Origin: CAVVIO01 sp963748095
Lineage (GTDB): Bacteria; Bacteroidota; Bacteroidia; Bacteroidales; UBA10428
NCBI GenBank assembly: GCA_963748095.1
Contig: CAVVIO010000038.1
Location: 1-64,000 of the forward strand
Reading direction: 5' to 3'
DNA length: 64,000 bases
Below the pieces are notes generated by a model. That model made no database searches. It saw only the letters and a list, made by a program, of their open reading frames with translations, and was not told the DNA's origin. The translations under genes and the position numbers were made by a program. The number at the start of each line of letters is the position of its first letter. Position 1 is the first letter of the stretch. This document shows, piece by piece, positions 24,355 to 34,402 of this stretch.

Positions 24355-25464
24355 CTATTTCAGATATCGATATAATTTACCGGGCAAACACTGAACAACT
24401 CCCGAAAATTCAAGATTTAACAACAAAGCGGAAACCCTGCTTACCGGCATTTCACAATTTACACATAACTGGTCAATCGATAAATCACCTTTTTCCTGTA
24501 GGTTTTTAACAATTATTTCTTCCTCGGGAGATAACTGTACAAATAATTGTTTCTGTGCTGTTTTTTTCGATTCATTCATCTGCCAGCCCATAATATATTC
24601 AAGGTCATTTATGCTTTCAATCAGTGCAGCTTTGTTAGTCTTTATTAGCTTATTACATCCGGTAGAATATTTATCTCCTATTCTACCCGGAAAGGCAAAT
24701 ACATCACGGTTATATGAATTGGCAATATCGGCAGTAATTAATGCTCCTCCCCGTTCACCCGATTCGACCACAATAATTGCATCTGCCAGTCCGGCTATGA
24801 TACGGTTTCTTTTTATAAAATTTCCGGGTTCCGGTTTCTGATCGCTCACAAAGTCCGAAATCAACGCTCCGTGTTCAACAATCTCGTGGGATATCGCCCT
24901 GTGCATGGCTGGATAAATAAATGTAAGTCCGTGCCCCAATACTGCAGCAGTTTCCAAACCGTTTTTAAGCGAGGATTTATGTGCGCAAATATCTATTCCA
25001 TAAGCCAGTCCGCTTATAATTAATGGATTATGCTTGCGTTCAGCCAGGTCAGTTACCAGTTGATTACATTTTTCTCTTCCATATGCTGTGGCATTCCGGG
25101 TTCCGACAATACTGACCACTTTACGATTATTCAAATCTACTTCTCCTTTTACGAAAAGAATAACCGGGGCATCTTCACAGTTTTTCAATCTTTCCGGGTA
25201 TTCCTTATCAAGATAAAACAGCGCTTTGATATTATTACGGCTGATATATTCTATTTCTGTTTCAGCCCTCTCCAATACTTTCTGGTTAATTAAATTTTTT
25301 GTTAATTTTTCTCCAATACCGGGAATTTTTGCGAGTACATGTTTTTTTTCATGAAAGATCGCTTCGATACTTCCGGTATAGGCTATCAGACGTTTGGTAA
25401 GAACAGGCCCTATTTTAGGTATAAGTCCAATCCCGATCTTATATTTCAGATCAGCAGTTTCCAT
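24355..25464 (-). CDS. dprA: DNA-processing protein DprA
   Basis: This 369-aa protein has an N-terminal helical (SAM-like/HhH) region with IPGIGEKLTKN, then the Rossmann-like DprA core: VSIVGTRNATAYG, ISGLAYGIDICAH, a GHGLTFIYPAMH segment and FIKRNRIIAGLADAIIVVES. The C-terminal winged helix (about 300-369) is the DprA-type domain. It loads RecA on incoming single-stranded DNA during transformation. It stands alone, downstream of no other competence gene here. Confidence 0.95.
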   Translation of the reverse strand: METADLKYKIGIGLIPKIGPVLTKRLIAYTGSIEAIFHEKKHVLAKIPGIGEKLTKNLINQKVLERAETEIEYISRNNIKALFYLDKEYPERLKNCEDAPVILFVKGEVDLNNRKVVSIVGTRNATAYGREKCNQLVTDLAERKHNPLIISGLAYGIDICAHKSSLKNGLETAAVLGHGLTFIYPAMHRAISHEIVEHGALISDFVSDQKPEPGNFIKRNRIIAGLADAIIVVESGERGGALITADIANSYNRDVFAFPGRIGDKYSTGCNKLIKTNKAALIESINDLEYIMGWQMNESKKTAQKQLFVQLSPEEEIIVKNLQEKGDLSIDQLCVNCEMPVSRVSALLLNLEFSGVVQCLPGKLYRYLK

Positions 25465-25573
25465 TCCAAATTAAAAAATTACTCTTAACATTTACTGAAT
25501 TCAAAAATAACATTCGACAAATTTTTTACCTGGAGAAAGAACCAGATAAATTATTACTTTAAGTGAGATCTTT

Positions 25574-26050
25574 TTATTTTGTATACTTTTCAAGAGAAGC
25601 CAATATCTTTTCTTTTTCTTTCCGGTTAAGGGAAGTAATACTTACTGCCGGATATTTTGCAATCTTACCCCTTATCTTCTGACTTAATATGATCTTTTCT
25701 TTTAAGCCGAGCAAATATTTTTTCTTTTCAAATCCTCTGAAATCCTGCTTGGGAATTTCGATAGCATTTTTTTGCTTGTTAAAAAATCCCAGCGAAAAAT
25801 ACCTTAATATAATCTTTGATCCGTCATCTTTGAAATAGATGTAATATGGTTCCCTGATAAAATCGATTGCCGCAATAACAATATAAATAAAAACCAGTAT
25901 CAGTGCCCATTGCTCACGATCGAGGCCAAGAATTTCATTACGGAAAACTTTATGTATTAATACTGTAACAACTGAAATAGTAAATATTATAGCCAGAATA
26001 AATCTGGTAAGCTGTGTACGTAATACAGTACGTTTGATATCAATTGTCAT
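25574..26050 (-). CDS. uncharacterised membrane protein, PH-like C-terminus
   Basis: The 158-aa protein has two N-terminal membrane helices (about 15-33 and 46-63). A soluble C-terminal domain contains YYIYFKDDGSKIILRYFSLG, reminiscent of bacterial PH-like (YdbT-type) domains, and a Lys-rich tail. I cannot assign a family with confidence. It is a single gene between dprA and an outer-membrane protein gene. Confidence 0.7.
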   Translation of the reverse strand: MTIDIKRTVLRTQLTRFILAIIFTISVVTVLIHKVFRNEILGLDREQWALILVFIYIVIAAIDFIREPYYIYFKDDGSKIILRYFSLGFFNKQKNAIEIPKQDFRGFEKKKYLLGLKEKIILSQKIRGKIAKYPAVSITSLNRKEKEKILASLEKYTK

Positions 26051-26238
26051 TTTTAATGATAAATTTTTAAAATTAATTCAAATATAAGATATCGCATGCT
26101 GGATTCCAATAGGTGTTAAAAATTACCCCTATTGGAACAAAAGTAACAAATGGACGTATACCACGAATTACTTAATAAAAAATAGAACCAAATTATTTTA
26201 AACAACTAATTTAGAGTACTTAATTTAAAATTTTAATT

Positions 26239-26781
26239 ATGAAAAAACTTACATTTGGTATTATAGTTCTTGCTGCCGGACTTATGTTAAGCAGTTCTGT
26301 CTTTGCGCAGAAAAAAAATGCAATAAAAGTAAATATTTTCAGTCCAATAGTTAGAACAGGTTCATTCTTTTATGAAAGAGCATTATCAAATGCTACAAGT
26401 GCCCAGTTAGGATTCTTTTATACCGGGTACAAAATTTCAGACACAAAATTCTCAGGTTTTGGTATAACTCCTGAATTTAGATTCTATCCTTCTAAAAAAG
26501 AGGATATGAAAGGATTCTATCTGGCTCCCTTTGTACGTTATCAGAATTTCTCACTGACACAAGATGCTACTGACTCAAAAGGTACTTTTACTTCATTTGG
26601 AGGTGGTGTATTAATTGGAGGTCAATTTTTGTTCGGCAATATAGTTACACTGGATATGTTTATCGGGCCTGCATATTATTCAGGTACAACAAAGGTTAAT
26701 TCCGGTACCGGTTCGTTTGATCTGGGTTCATTCGACGGTTTTGGCGTCAGAGCAGGTGTTACAGTTGGTATAGCATTCTAA
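26239..26781 (+). CDS. outer-membrane beta-barrel protein (DUF3575-like)
   Basis: The 180-aa protein has a clear signal peptide ending at VFAQ (residue 24), followed by alternating beta strands (FYERALSNATSAQLGFFYTG, GFGITPEFRFYP, FYLAPFVRYQNF) and an aromatic-ended C-terminal strand GVRAGVTVGIAF. This fits a small eight-stranded outer-membrane barrel of the DUF3575/OmpW-like kind. It is followed by a good terminator. The function is unknown. Confidence 0.8.
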   Translation: MKKLTFGIIVLAAGLMLSSSVFAQKKNAIKVNIFSPIVRTGSFFYERALSNATSAQLGFFYTGYKISDTKFSGFGITPEFRFYPSKKEDMKGFYLAPFVRYQNFSLTQDATDSKGTFTSFGGGVLIGGQFLFGNIVTLDMFIGPAYYSGTTKVNSGTGSFDLGSFDGFGVRAGVTVGIAF

Positions 26782-26802
26782 TTTACAATATATCTTATTT
26801 AG

Positions 26803-26832
26803 AAAGCCATAAGCAAAACTTATGGCTTTTTT
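26803..26832 (+). terminator. intrinsic terminator
   Basis: AAAGCCATAAG pairs with CTTATGGCTTT across a five-base loop, followed by T residues. It ends the barrel-protein gene and abuts the end of the convergent tadA gene. Confidence 0.9.
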
Positions 26833-27281
26833 TATTTTCTTTTTTTACTAAAGAAATCCTTTACCACTTTACTACATTGATATTCTAATATTCCTGATAC
26901 AACCTGTGTTTTTGGGTGTAATAGTTTTTGCCTTATTTTAGTAAATCCTCGTTGTTCATCAGATGCGCCATAAACAATCTTCCCCAGTTGTGTCCAGTAG
27001 GCAGCTCCGGCACACATCAAACAGGGTTCTACGGTTACATATAAGGTGCATTCATTGAGGTATTTCCCGCCAATAGCATTTGAAGCAGCTGTAAATGCCT
27101 GCATTTCGGCATGTGCCGTAACATCTGTTAAAGTTTCGGTAAGGTTATGTGCCCGGGCTATAATCCTGTTATTCCATACTACGATTGCGCCTACCGGAAC
27201 CTCATCCTTTTCAAAAGCTTTTTGAGCTTCCTTCAAAGCTTCTTTCATAAAATATTCATCGGAATATAATTGTATCTCCAT
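26832..27281 (-). CDS. tadA: tRNA-specific adenosine deaminase TadA
   Basis: This 149-aa zinc deaminase has HAE (His57, Glu59) and PCLMC (Cys87, Cys90) for zinc and catalysis, with VPVGAIVV upstream. It converts A34 to inosine in tRNA-Arg(ACG) and is normally essential. Length and motifs fit TadA; a guanine deaminase is a weaker alternative because the C-terminal region (ILEYQCSKVVKDFF) is TadA-like. Confidence 0.9.
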   Translation of the reverse strand: MEIQLYSDEYFMKEALKEAQKAFEKDEVPVGAIVVWNNRIIARAHNLTETLTDVTAHAEMQAFTAASNAIGGKYLNECTLYVTVEPCLMCAGAAYWTQLGKIVYGASDEQRGFTKIRQKLLHPKTQVVSGILEYQCSKVVKDFFSKKRK

Positions 27282-27432
27282 AAATACTCAAATAAACAAT
27301 TGTTCTTTCGTAATTTTAAATATAATAAATCATTACTTATCAAAAATATTCAAACTTGGCAAGGATAATGGATATAACTCAATTTTTTATTGATATTTTC
27401 TTACTATTTTCGCCTACTAAAAGGAAAAATAA

Positions 27433-29194
27433 ATGTACAGAACACATACTTGTGGTGAACTAACCCTTAAAAATTCAGGACAAACTGTAACGCTCAGCGG
27501 ATGGATACAAAAATCACGTGATCTTGGTGGTATGACATTCATCGATTTGCGTGACCGCTATGGTATAACCCAATTGGTCTTTAATATGGAAACCAATTCT
27601 GAACTTTGTGAGCAGGCCCGAAAGCTAGGGCGCGAATTTGTAATCAGGACTACGGGAAAAGTGGCAGAAAGAAGCAACAAAAATCCAAAAATTCCTACCG
27701 GTGATATTGAAATTATTGTTGAGAAAATCAGAAGTACTTAACTCATCGGTATTACCGCCATTTACAATCGAGGATAATACAGACGGAGGTGATGAACTGC
27801 GGATGCAATACCGCTATCTCGATTTACGCAGGAATGCCGTAAAAAAGAATATAGAACTTCGCCACCGGATGGCACAGGAGATCAGAAAATATTTAAGTGG
27901 TGAGCAATTCCTCGAAATTGAAACCCCCGTTCTGATTAAATCCACCCCAGAAGGAGCAAGAGATTTTGTAGTCCCTTCACGCATGAATCCGGGACAATTT
28001 TATGCCCTGCCACAATCTCCGCAGACATTTAAACAATTGTTGATGGTGGCCGGTTACGATCGTTACTTCCAGATAGTTAAGTGTTTCCGCGATGAAGATC
28101 TCAGGGCCGACCGGCAACCCGAATTCACCCAGATCGACTGCGAAATGGCCTTTGTTGAACGGAACGATGTACTCGATGCTTTCGAAGGCCTGACCAAATA
28201 TTTGTTCAAAACCATAAAAGGAATTGATATCCAGGGCAGCTTTCCTAGATTATCCTATGACGAAGCGCTGGAAAAATACGGATCTGATAAACCGGATATT
28301 CGTTTTAACATGCAAATTACCGATCTCACTGAACTTGTAAAAGGAAAAAACTTTGGAATATTTGACAATGCCGGATACATAGGCGGAATTTGTGCAGTTG
28401 GCTGTGGCGAGTATACCCGCAAACAACTTGATGAACTGACAAACTTTGTTACCCGTCCTCAAATAGGTGCAAAGGGACTGGTATATGCTAAATATAACAG
28501 CGATGGAACATTCAAGTCTTCTGTCGATAAATTTTACAGTCAGGAAGATCTGGCTGCATGGGCTGAGAAAACAGATGCCAAACCCGGTGATCTTATTTTA
28601 TTGCTGGCCGGAGATAAACCAGCCACGTTAAATGCGCTTGGTGAATTACGACTGGAGATGGGACGACAGCTTGGATTAAGAAACAAAGAAACCTTTGCTC
28701 CTCTTTGGGTGGTAGATTTTCCATTACTGGAATGGAATGAAGATACCAAACGATTTTATGCCATGCATCATCCATTTACTTCTCCCAGAAAGGAAGACAT
28801 TGAACTATTGGAAAAAGATCCGGGAAAAGTGCGGGCAAACGCATACGACATGGTTATAAACGGTGTTGAAATTGGCGGAGGTTCTATCAGGATACATGAT
28901 GAAAAACTTCAGAAACTCATGTTTAAAACCCTTGGTTTTACCGATAAACAGGCACAGTCGCAGTTTGGTTTCCTGATGAATGCTTTTCGCTTTGGAGCTC
29001 CTCCACATGGCGGTATTGCTTTTGGCTTCGACCGATGGGTTTCACTATTTGCAGGTCTCGATTCTATACGCGATGTAATTGCTTTCCCAAAAAACAACTC
29101 AGGAAGAGATGTAATGATCGATTCGCCTGCAGAAATATCTTTGGAACAATTAGATGAACTTTCCATTCAGATAAAAAAGATAGAAAATAATTAA
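27433..29194 (+). CDS. aspS: aspartate--tRNA ligase (one frameshift near 27730)
   Basis: The first 99 codons encode the OB-fold anticodon domain (SGWIQKSRDLGGMTFIDLRD). The frame then runs into a stop at 27739-27741, while the adjacent frame continues the same protein from EVLNSSVLPPFT to the end. Removing one A near 27730 restores a 586-aa enzyme, the normal length. Class II motifs are present: FRDEDLRADRQPEF (motif 2), the bacterial GAD insertion in the middle, and GIAFGFDRW (motif 3). It charges tRNA-Asp and is essential, so the lesion is far more likely a consensus error than a real mutation. Confidence 0.93.
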
Positions 29195-29207
29195 ATACAA
29201 CCTGCCA

Positions 29208-29780
29208 ATGAATAAAATCAGACTCGGACCAAATCCCTATATCTATCCTATGCCTATTGTAATTGTTGGTACCCATGTCGACGGAAAACCAAATTTTATA
29301 ACAGTAGCTTATTGTGGCATCGTACAGCATCAGCCTCCGATGGTAGCAATAACCCTTATTAATTCACATTTCACTAATAAAGGCATCCATGAAAACGAAT
29401 GTTTCAGTGTGAATATTCCCAATACCAGGATGTTGAAAGTTACGGATTACCTGGGAATGAATTCAGGAGAGAATATTGATAAATCGGACATTTTCAATAT
29501 ATTTTATGGAACTCTTTCTGCAGCACCGCTTATTGAAGAAACTCCACTGAACCTGGAATGTAAATTAGTACGGACAATTGACTTATCTAACAATAGTGAA
29601 ATTTTCATTGGTGAAATAATCGAAACTTATTCTAAAAAGAAATACCTGAAAAGAGGCCGTCCATATATTAAAAAGTTAGATCCTGTTTTGTTTTCGATCA
29701 ATTCAAATAATTATTTTAAAGTAGGAAGGAAGATTGGTTCAGCCTGGGAAAAGGGGCTTGATTTCAGAAAAAAAACTTAA
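29208..29780 (+). CDS. flavin reductase family protein (FMN-binding split barrel)
   Basis: This 190-aa protein has the split-barrel start PYIYPMPIVIVGTHVDGKPNF, TVAYCGIVQHQPPMVAITL, ENECFSVNIPN, and a C-terminal Tyr-Phe-rich segment. Members reduce flavins or act as FMN-dependent oxidoreductases (family knowledge); the specific substrate is not inferable. It starts 13 bp after aspS, so it may be cotranscribed. Its stop codon shares the tetranucleotide TTAA with the stop of the convergent lepA. Confidence 0.88.
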   Translation: MNKIRLGPNPYIYPMPIVIVGTHVDGKPNFITVAYCGIVQHQPPMVAITLINSHFTNKGIHENECFSVNIPNTRMLKVTDYLGMNSGENIDKSDIFNIFYGTLSAAPLIEETPLNLECKLVRTIDLSNNSEIFIGEIIETYSKKKYLKRGRPYIKKLDPVLFSINSNNYFKVGRKIGSAWEKGLDFRKKT

Positions 29781-31564
29781 TCGAGTTTCAATACCGCCAA
29801 AAATGCTGATTGCGGAACTTCCACATTACCAACCTGACGCATACGTTTTTTCCCTTTTTTCTGTTTTTCAAGGAGTTTACGTTTACGGGTAATATCTCCA
29901 CCATAACATTTTGCTGTAACATCTTTACGAACAGCTTTCACCGTTTCACGAGCAATAATCTTCGCTCCAATGGCAGCTTGTATGGCTATATCGAATTGTT
30001 GCCGTGGAATTAATTCCTTTAGTTTCTCACATATTCTTCTGCCAAAACTGTACGCATGGTCACGATGAATAAGCGAAGAAAGCGCATCAACCATCTCACC
30101 ATTGAGCAAAATATCAAGCCGCACCAGGTCAGCTCTGGCATATCCTGTCTGGTGATAATCAAAGGATGCATAACCTTTGGAAATACTTTTAAGCTTATCA
30201 TAGAAATCAAATACAATTTCCGATAATGGCATTTCGAAAGTAACTTCTACCCGGTCGCTGGTGAGGTATACCTGATTTTTTAGGGCACCCCGTTTTTCGA
30301 TGCACAAATTCATCACCTGACCGATATACTCCGATTTTGATATAATATGGGCTTGAATATATGGCTCTTCGATATAGTCTAAAACAGTAGGCTCAGGTAA
30401 TCCTGAAGGATTATGAACATCCATCACCTCTCCTTTCCTGGTATAAGCTTTAAAAGAAACATTCGGAACCGTTGTGATCACATCCATGTTAAATTCGCGG
30501 TCGAGCCTTTCCTGGATAATTTCCATGTGCAATAAACCCAGAAAACCACAACGAAAACCAAATCCAAGGGCAGCAGATGACTCAGGTATGTATGTAAGAG
30601 AAGCGTCGTTTAACTGCAATTTTTCCATCGAAGAACGAAGCTCTTCATACTCATCTGCATCAACAGGATAAATTCCGGCAAAAACCATCGGTTTCACATC
30701 TTCGAATCCGGAAATTGCTTTTTCACAGGGTTTTTTGACATGTGTAATCGTATCGCCCACTTTCACCTCTTTCGAAGTCTTAATTCCTGAAATGATATAA
30801 CCAACATCACCTGCCCGCAATACTTTTCTCGGTTCAGGTTTTAGTTTTAACACCCCTATTTCTTCAGCAAAATATTCTTTCCCTGTAGCTACAAATTTTA
30901 CATGATCGCCGGTATGAATTTCGCCATTTCTAACTTTAAAGTAGGCAAATATTCCACGAAAAGAGTTAAAAACAGAATCGAAAATCAATGCCTGCAATGG
31001 CGCCTTTGGATCTCCAACCGGAGGAGGAATTTTATTTATAATGTCTTCCAGAATCCTGTCTACACCCAAACCTGTTTTCCCGCTTGCTTCTATAATATCC
31101 TCTCTGCTGCAACCGATCAGGTCTACAATCTGATCTTTCACCTCTTCCGGCATGGCATTTTGCAGGTCCATTTTATTCAGTACGGGAATTATCTCAAGGT
31201 TATGGTCAATTGCCAGATACAGGTTTGAAATAGTCTGAGCCTGGATACCCTGTGTTGCATCTACTATCAGCAATGCTCCCTCACAGGCAGCAATAGATCG
31301 GGAAACTTCATACGAAAAGTCCACGTGACCCGGTGTATCAATCAGGTTCAGATAATATTTCTCCTGGTTAAGTTCATAATACATTTGTATGGCATGACTT
31401 TTAATTGTAATGCCACGCTCTCGTTCAAGATCCATGTTGTCCAATACCTGGTCCCTGAACTCCCTTTCCATCAGCGTCTGGGTTTTCATTAACAATCTGT
31501 CGGCTAATGTGCTTTTGCCGTGATCGATATGTGCTATTATACAAAAGTTCCTGATGTTATGCAT
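29777..31564 (-). CDS. lepA: elongation factor 4 (LepA)
   Basis: This 595-aa translational GTPase matches LepA in length. The G1 motif lies in AHIDHGKST, the switch region in ERGITIKSHAIQM, DTPGHVD is G3 and NKMDLQ is G4. The C-terminal LepA-specific domain has AIQAAIGAKIIARETVKA followed by a basic KRKLLEKQKKGKKRM tail. It remodels stalled ribosomes under stress. It stands alone with its own promoter and ends tail-to-tail against the flavin reductase gene. Confidence 0.97.
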   Translation of the reverse strand: MHNIRNFCIIAHIDHGKSTLADRLLMKTQTLMEREFRDQVLDNMDLERERGITIKSHAIQMYYELNQEKYYLNLIDTPGHVDFSYEVSRSIAACEGALLIVDATQGIQAQTISNLYLAIDHNLEIIPVLNKMDLQNAMPEEVKDQIVDLIGCSREDIIEASGKTGLGVDRILEDIINKIPPPVGDPKAPLQALIFDSVFNSFRGIFAYFKVRNGEIHTGDHVKFVATGKEYFAEEIGVLKLKPEPRKVLRAGDVGYIISGIKTSKEVKVGDTITHVKKPCEKAISGFEDVKPMVFAGIYPVDADEYEELRSSMEKLQLNDASLTYIPESSAALGFGFRCGFLGLLHMEIIQERLDREFNMDVITTVPNVSFKAYTRKGEVMDVHNPSGLPEPTVLDYIEEPYIQAHIISKSEYIGQVMNLCIEKRGALKNQVYLTSDRVEVTFEMPLSEIVFDFYDKLKSISKGYASFDYHQTGYARADLVRLDILLNGEMVDALSSLIHRDHAYSFGRRICEKLKELIPRQQFDIAIQAAIGAKIIARETVKAVRKDVTAKCYGGDITRKRKLLEKQKKGKKRMRQVGNVEVPQSAFLAVLKLD

Positions 31565-31583
31565 CTGGTATTTTTAGAGTCCA

Positions 31584-31591
31584 CAAAGATA
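31584..31591 (-). promoter_or_regulatory. lepA -7 promoter box (TATCTTTG)
   Basis: An exact TAnnTTTG match on the minus strand, 20 bp upstream of the lepA ATG. No convincing -33 element is seen at the expected distance. Confidence 0.55.
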
Positions 31592-31750
31592 TTTATTTCA
31601 ATCAAATTAAGATTGTCTGATTAGTAATAATGCGATTTTCAATTAAATAATTTTACTGATCTCTAATTTGAAATAAAAATTCAGCTGTTAAATCAGTTTA
31701 TATATACCACTGAAATTTTTTACTTTTAGGCTACAAAAAAAATAAAAAGA

Positions 31751-32221
31751 ATGGAAGATATAAAAATTATTGAATGTGATTTTAAAAATCAAAAGCACCG
31801 GGAAGGATTAGTAAATCTGATGAACCATTATATTATGGATGAAATGGGAAACGGGAAACCATTAAACGGGGAACAGGCTAAAAAACTGGTAGAAGGACTT
31901 GAAAGGCACCCTTCAAAACTCGTGTTGTTTGTATCTTATCAGGATCAGTTGATTGGTTTGACAAATTGCTTTATCAATTTTGCAACTTTTACAGTAAAAC
32001 CGTTTATAAATATTCATGATGTTGTGGTGATGGAAGGCTTCCGGGACAAAGGTGTCGGAAGAAAATTATTAACTGCCGTGATTGAATATGCGAAAAAAAT
32101 TGATTGTTCAAAGATTACGCTTGAAGTACGGGCAGATAATCCCAGGGCACAAGCTTTGTATAAAAGTCTGGGGTTTGATGAAGGAGAACCTGTTATGCAT
32201 TTCTGGTCCAACTATTTATAA
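31751..32221 (+). CDS. GNAT family N-acetyltransferase
   Basis: The 156-aa protein has the acetyl-CoA binding loop GFRDKGVGRKLL (motif A, about 96-107). Strand beta-4, INIHDVVVMEGF, precedes it, and the C-terminal motif B is NPRAQALYKSLGF. The acceptor substrate is unknown. It is a single gene with no functional neighbour. Confidence 0.92.
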   Translation: MEDIKIIECDFKNQKHREGLVNLMNHYIMDEMGNGKPLNGEQAKKLVEGLERHPSKLVLFVSYQDQLIGLTNCFINFATFTVKPFINIHDVVVMEGFRDKGVGRKLLTAVIEYAKKIDCSKITLEVRADNPRAQALYKSLGFDEGEPVMHFWSNYL

Positions 32222-32393
32222 ATAATTACAGATAGTGACTTGAAATGATATCAAGTATTAAATAATTCGAAGACGGGTTATCAAATTAACCGGCATTCAT
32301 ATTTCAATTGTTAAAAGTTTGTTGAATTTGTATCCTGATTGAGCCTTACTGATAATAAAAATTGTAATTTGCTCTATATTTAAAACTAAGTCC

Positions 32394-33251
32394 ATGATAC
32401 ATTTTAATGATTACGAATTAGATCAATTTCTTAATGAAGATATACCTTACGAAGATCTTACCACTGCTTTCTTAAAATTAGAAAATAAACCTGCCCGCAT
32501 ACAGATTGCCACACGCGATGATACAGTTCTCTGCTGCACAGAAGAAGCACGGCAGATTTTTTCAAAAAGGGGAATACAAACTACTTTATTTACACCCAGC
32601 GGTGAGTTTATTGAAAAATCCGTGAAATTTCTTGAAGCGGAAGGATTAGCAGGTAATTTGAATGCTGTATGGAGGGTTATAGATAATATTATGGGGTATT
32701 CTTCGGGTATCGCTACCAGAACCCGGTTGATGGTTCAAAAGGCAACGCAGGTTAATTCGAATATTACAATTGCAACAACACGTAAGACCTTTCCCGGGGC
32801 AAAGAAAATAATTCTTAAAGCAGTTCTATCCGGAGGTGGCAGCGTTCATCGCCAGGGATTATCCGATACGTTATTAATTTTTAAAAATCACACTGCTTTT
32901 TTTGAAAATTCCGAAAGTCTTGTATCAAGAATTGTTGAACGAAAAAAACTGATTAACGGGAGATCACTGACTATAGAAGTTAAAACAACGGATGAAGCTA
33001 AAATAATGGTAAAAGCTGGTATAGATATTATTCAGTTTGACCATTTAACCGCGGCAGCAATCAGTTCGACAGTACCGGTTTTAAAAAAAATTAATGCTTC
33101 AGTAAAAATAGCAGTAGCTGGTGGAATATCTCTTGAAAATGTAGAAGAATATGCGGGCTGTGGCGCTGATATTTTGGTGACTTCATGGCCCTATTATGGA
33201 AAACCGGCTGACTTTACAGTAACCATCCGGCCTATTTTTGATATTTTCTAA
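32394..33251 (+). CDS. modD: ModD-like (NadC-related) protein
   Basis: This 285-aa type II phosphoribosyltransferase-fold protein is related to nicotinate-nucleotide pyrophosphorylase. It shows IPYEDLTT at the N-terminus, MGYSSGIATRTRLMV, TRKTFPGAKK, GGGSVHRQGLSDTLLIFKNH and DIIQFDHLT. The pattern fits the ModD subgroup, often linked to molybdate transport, better than NadC. No molybdate transporter or NAD genes are adjacent, so its substrate here remains open. A NadC role is the alternative. Confidence 0.82.
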   Translation: MIHFNDYELDQFLNEDIPYEDLTTAFLKLENKPARIQIATRDDTVLCCTEEARQIFSKRGIQTTLFTPSGEFIEKSVKFLEAEGLAGNLNAVWRVIDNIMGYSSGIATRTRLMVQKATQVNSNITIATTRKTFPGAKKIILKAVLSGGGSVHRQGLSDTLLIFKNHTAFFENSESLVSRIVERKKLINGRSLTIEVKTTDEAKIMVKAGIDIIQFDHLTAAAISSTVPVLKKINASVKIAVAGGISLENVEEYAGCGADILVTSWPYYGKPADFTVTIRPIFDIF

Positions 33252-33321
33252 CAGGATATGAAATTACAAATCAGGAAGACAAAATATTTAATTTGATTTA
33301 ATCTTTATAATGCCTTGAATA

Positions 33322-33858
33322 TCAATCACCGTTTTCTTCGTTGATATTTATCTTCAGGTGAAAGTAAGAATGGTTTTTGTCAATCTTTTCAAAATGAAAT
33401 CGGATTTTATTATTCGCAATTTTAGCCATTTCAATAAATCCTAAACCGGCTCCGCCTTTGCTCGTAAACTGACCGTTTGTAATCGTGGTTTTATAAAGTT
33501 CCTTCAAGCCCTCGCCATTAAGATTGTTAAGATAATTTATTCTTTCCTCCAAAAAAGGAATATCTTTATTAAGCAACGCATTGGAAGTAGTAATATAAAA
33601 TTTACCATTTGCCCGTTCCAGTATAAATTGTGGAGAATATTCATCTGCCAGCAGCGAATTTTTTTCAAACAACTCACTGTATTTATAAATGTTTTCCATT
33701 GATTCTATCAATATCAACAGAATTTTTTTATATACAACCAGTTTAACTTCAAACTCTGACATTCGCTCCTTAAGCGAACTGATCATATTTCCAATGGTTT
33801 CATAAACTATTGGCCCTTTGTAACTGTAAATAATCTGACGTTTGACTGTTTCCGACAT
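33322..33858 (-). CDS. SiaB-like protein kinase family protein (DUF6272)
   Basis: The 178-aa protein resembles the SiaB-type kinase fold (histidine-kinase-like ATPase): YSYKGPIVYETIGNMISSL, then IESMENIYKYSE (N-box-like), and GGAGLGFIEMAKIAN (G-box-like) near the C-terminus. SiaB acts with a SiaA phosphatase and SiaC in a surface-growth switch in Pseudomonas. In Bacteroidota it is often encoded beside a SiaC (DUF1987) gene, but here it stands alone. Its partner must be elsewhere. Confidence 0.8.
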   Translation of the reverse strand: MSETVKRQIIYSYKGPIVYETIGNMISSLKERMSEFEVKLVVYKKILLILIESMENIYKYSELFEKNSLLADEYSPQFILERANGKFYITTSNALLNKDIPFLEERINYLNNLNGEGLKELYKTTITNGQFTSKGGAGLGFIEMAKIANNKIRFHFEKIDKNHSYFHLKININEENGD

Positions 33859-33934
33859 CTATGCAGGTTGTACTTCTTTGTTTTACAATTTATTAGAAGC
33901 AGATATGAATAGAATTTGAAACATACTTTCCAGG

Positions 33935-34402
33935 TTATAAATTGGTTTGCAGAATATATCCCTCATCTTCGTTCAAATTCATCTTTTGATAGGCTTGTAC
34001 GGCTAAACGATCACAAAGTTCGTTTTCTTTGTTATTGGCATGTCCTTTAATCCAAATAAACTTCACGCGATGCTTCCGGTACACCATTAAAAATCGTTGC
34101 CATAAATCAGGGTTCTTTCTTTTTTTAAAGCCTTTTGCTTCCCAATCGAATAGCCAGCCTTTTTCGACGGCATCGGCCACGTAGCGGGAATCTGTATATA
34201 CAGTAACTTCAGAATTTGCAATTTTTAATGCTTCCAATGCAACTATCACAGCCAATAATTCCATGCGGTTATTGGTAGTCAGCTTGAAACCCTGAGATAA
34301 TTCTTTCCGGTGGTTACCGGAGATTAACACAGCGCCATAACCTCCGGGGCCCGGATTACCGCTGGCAGCTCCATCGGTATATACTGTAATTTTACCTGGC
34401 AT
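33935..34402 (-). CDS. rnhA: ribonuclease HI
   Basis: This 155-aa enzyme carries the four catalytic acids: Asp10 (YTDGAASGNPGPGG), Glu48 (NNRMELLAV), Asp71 (YTDSRYV) and Asp131 (ELCDRLA), plus His121. It degrades the RNA strand of RNA-DNA hybrids. It lacks the extra N-terminal hybrid-binding domain. Its start overlaps the end of the marC gene by 11 bp, so the two are coupled. Confidence 0.96.
   Translation of the reverse strand: MPGKITVYTDGAASGNPGPGGYGAVLISGNHRKELSQGFKLTTNNRMELLAVIVALEALKIANSEVTVYTDSRYVADAVEKGWLFDWEAKGFKKRKNPDLWQRFLMVYRKHRVKFIWIKGHANNKENELCDRLAVQAYQKMNLNEDEGYILQTNL

Noticed and set aside
27701..27760. Programmed +1 frameshift in aspS
   Set aside because: There is no slippery sequence or known recoding in aspS, and the same kind of single extra base occurs in at least six other genes.
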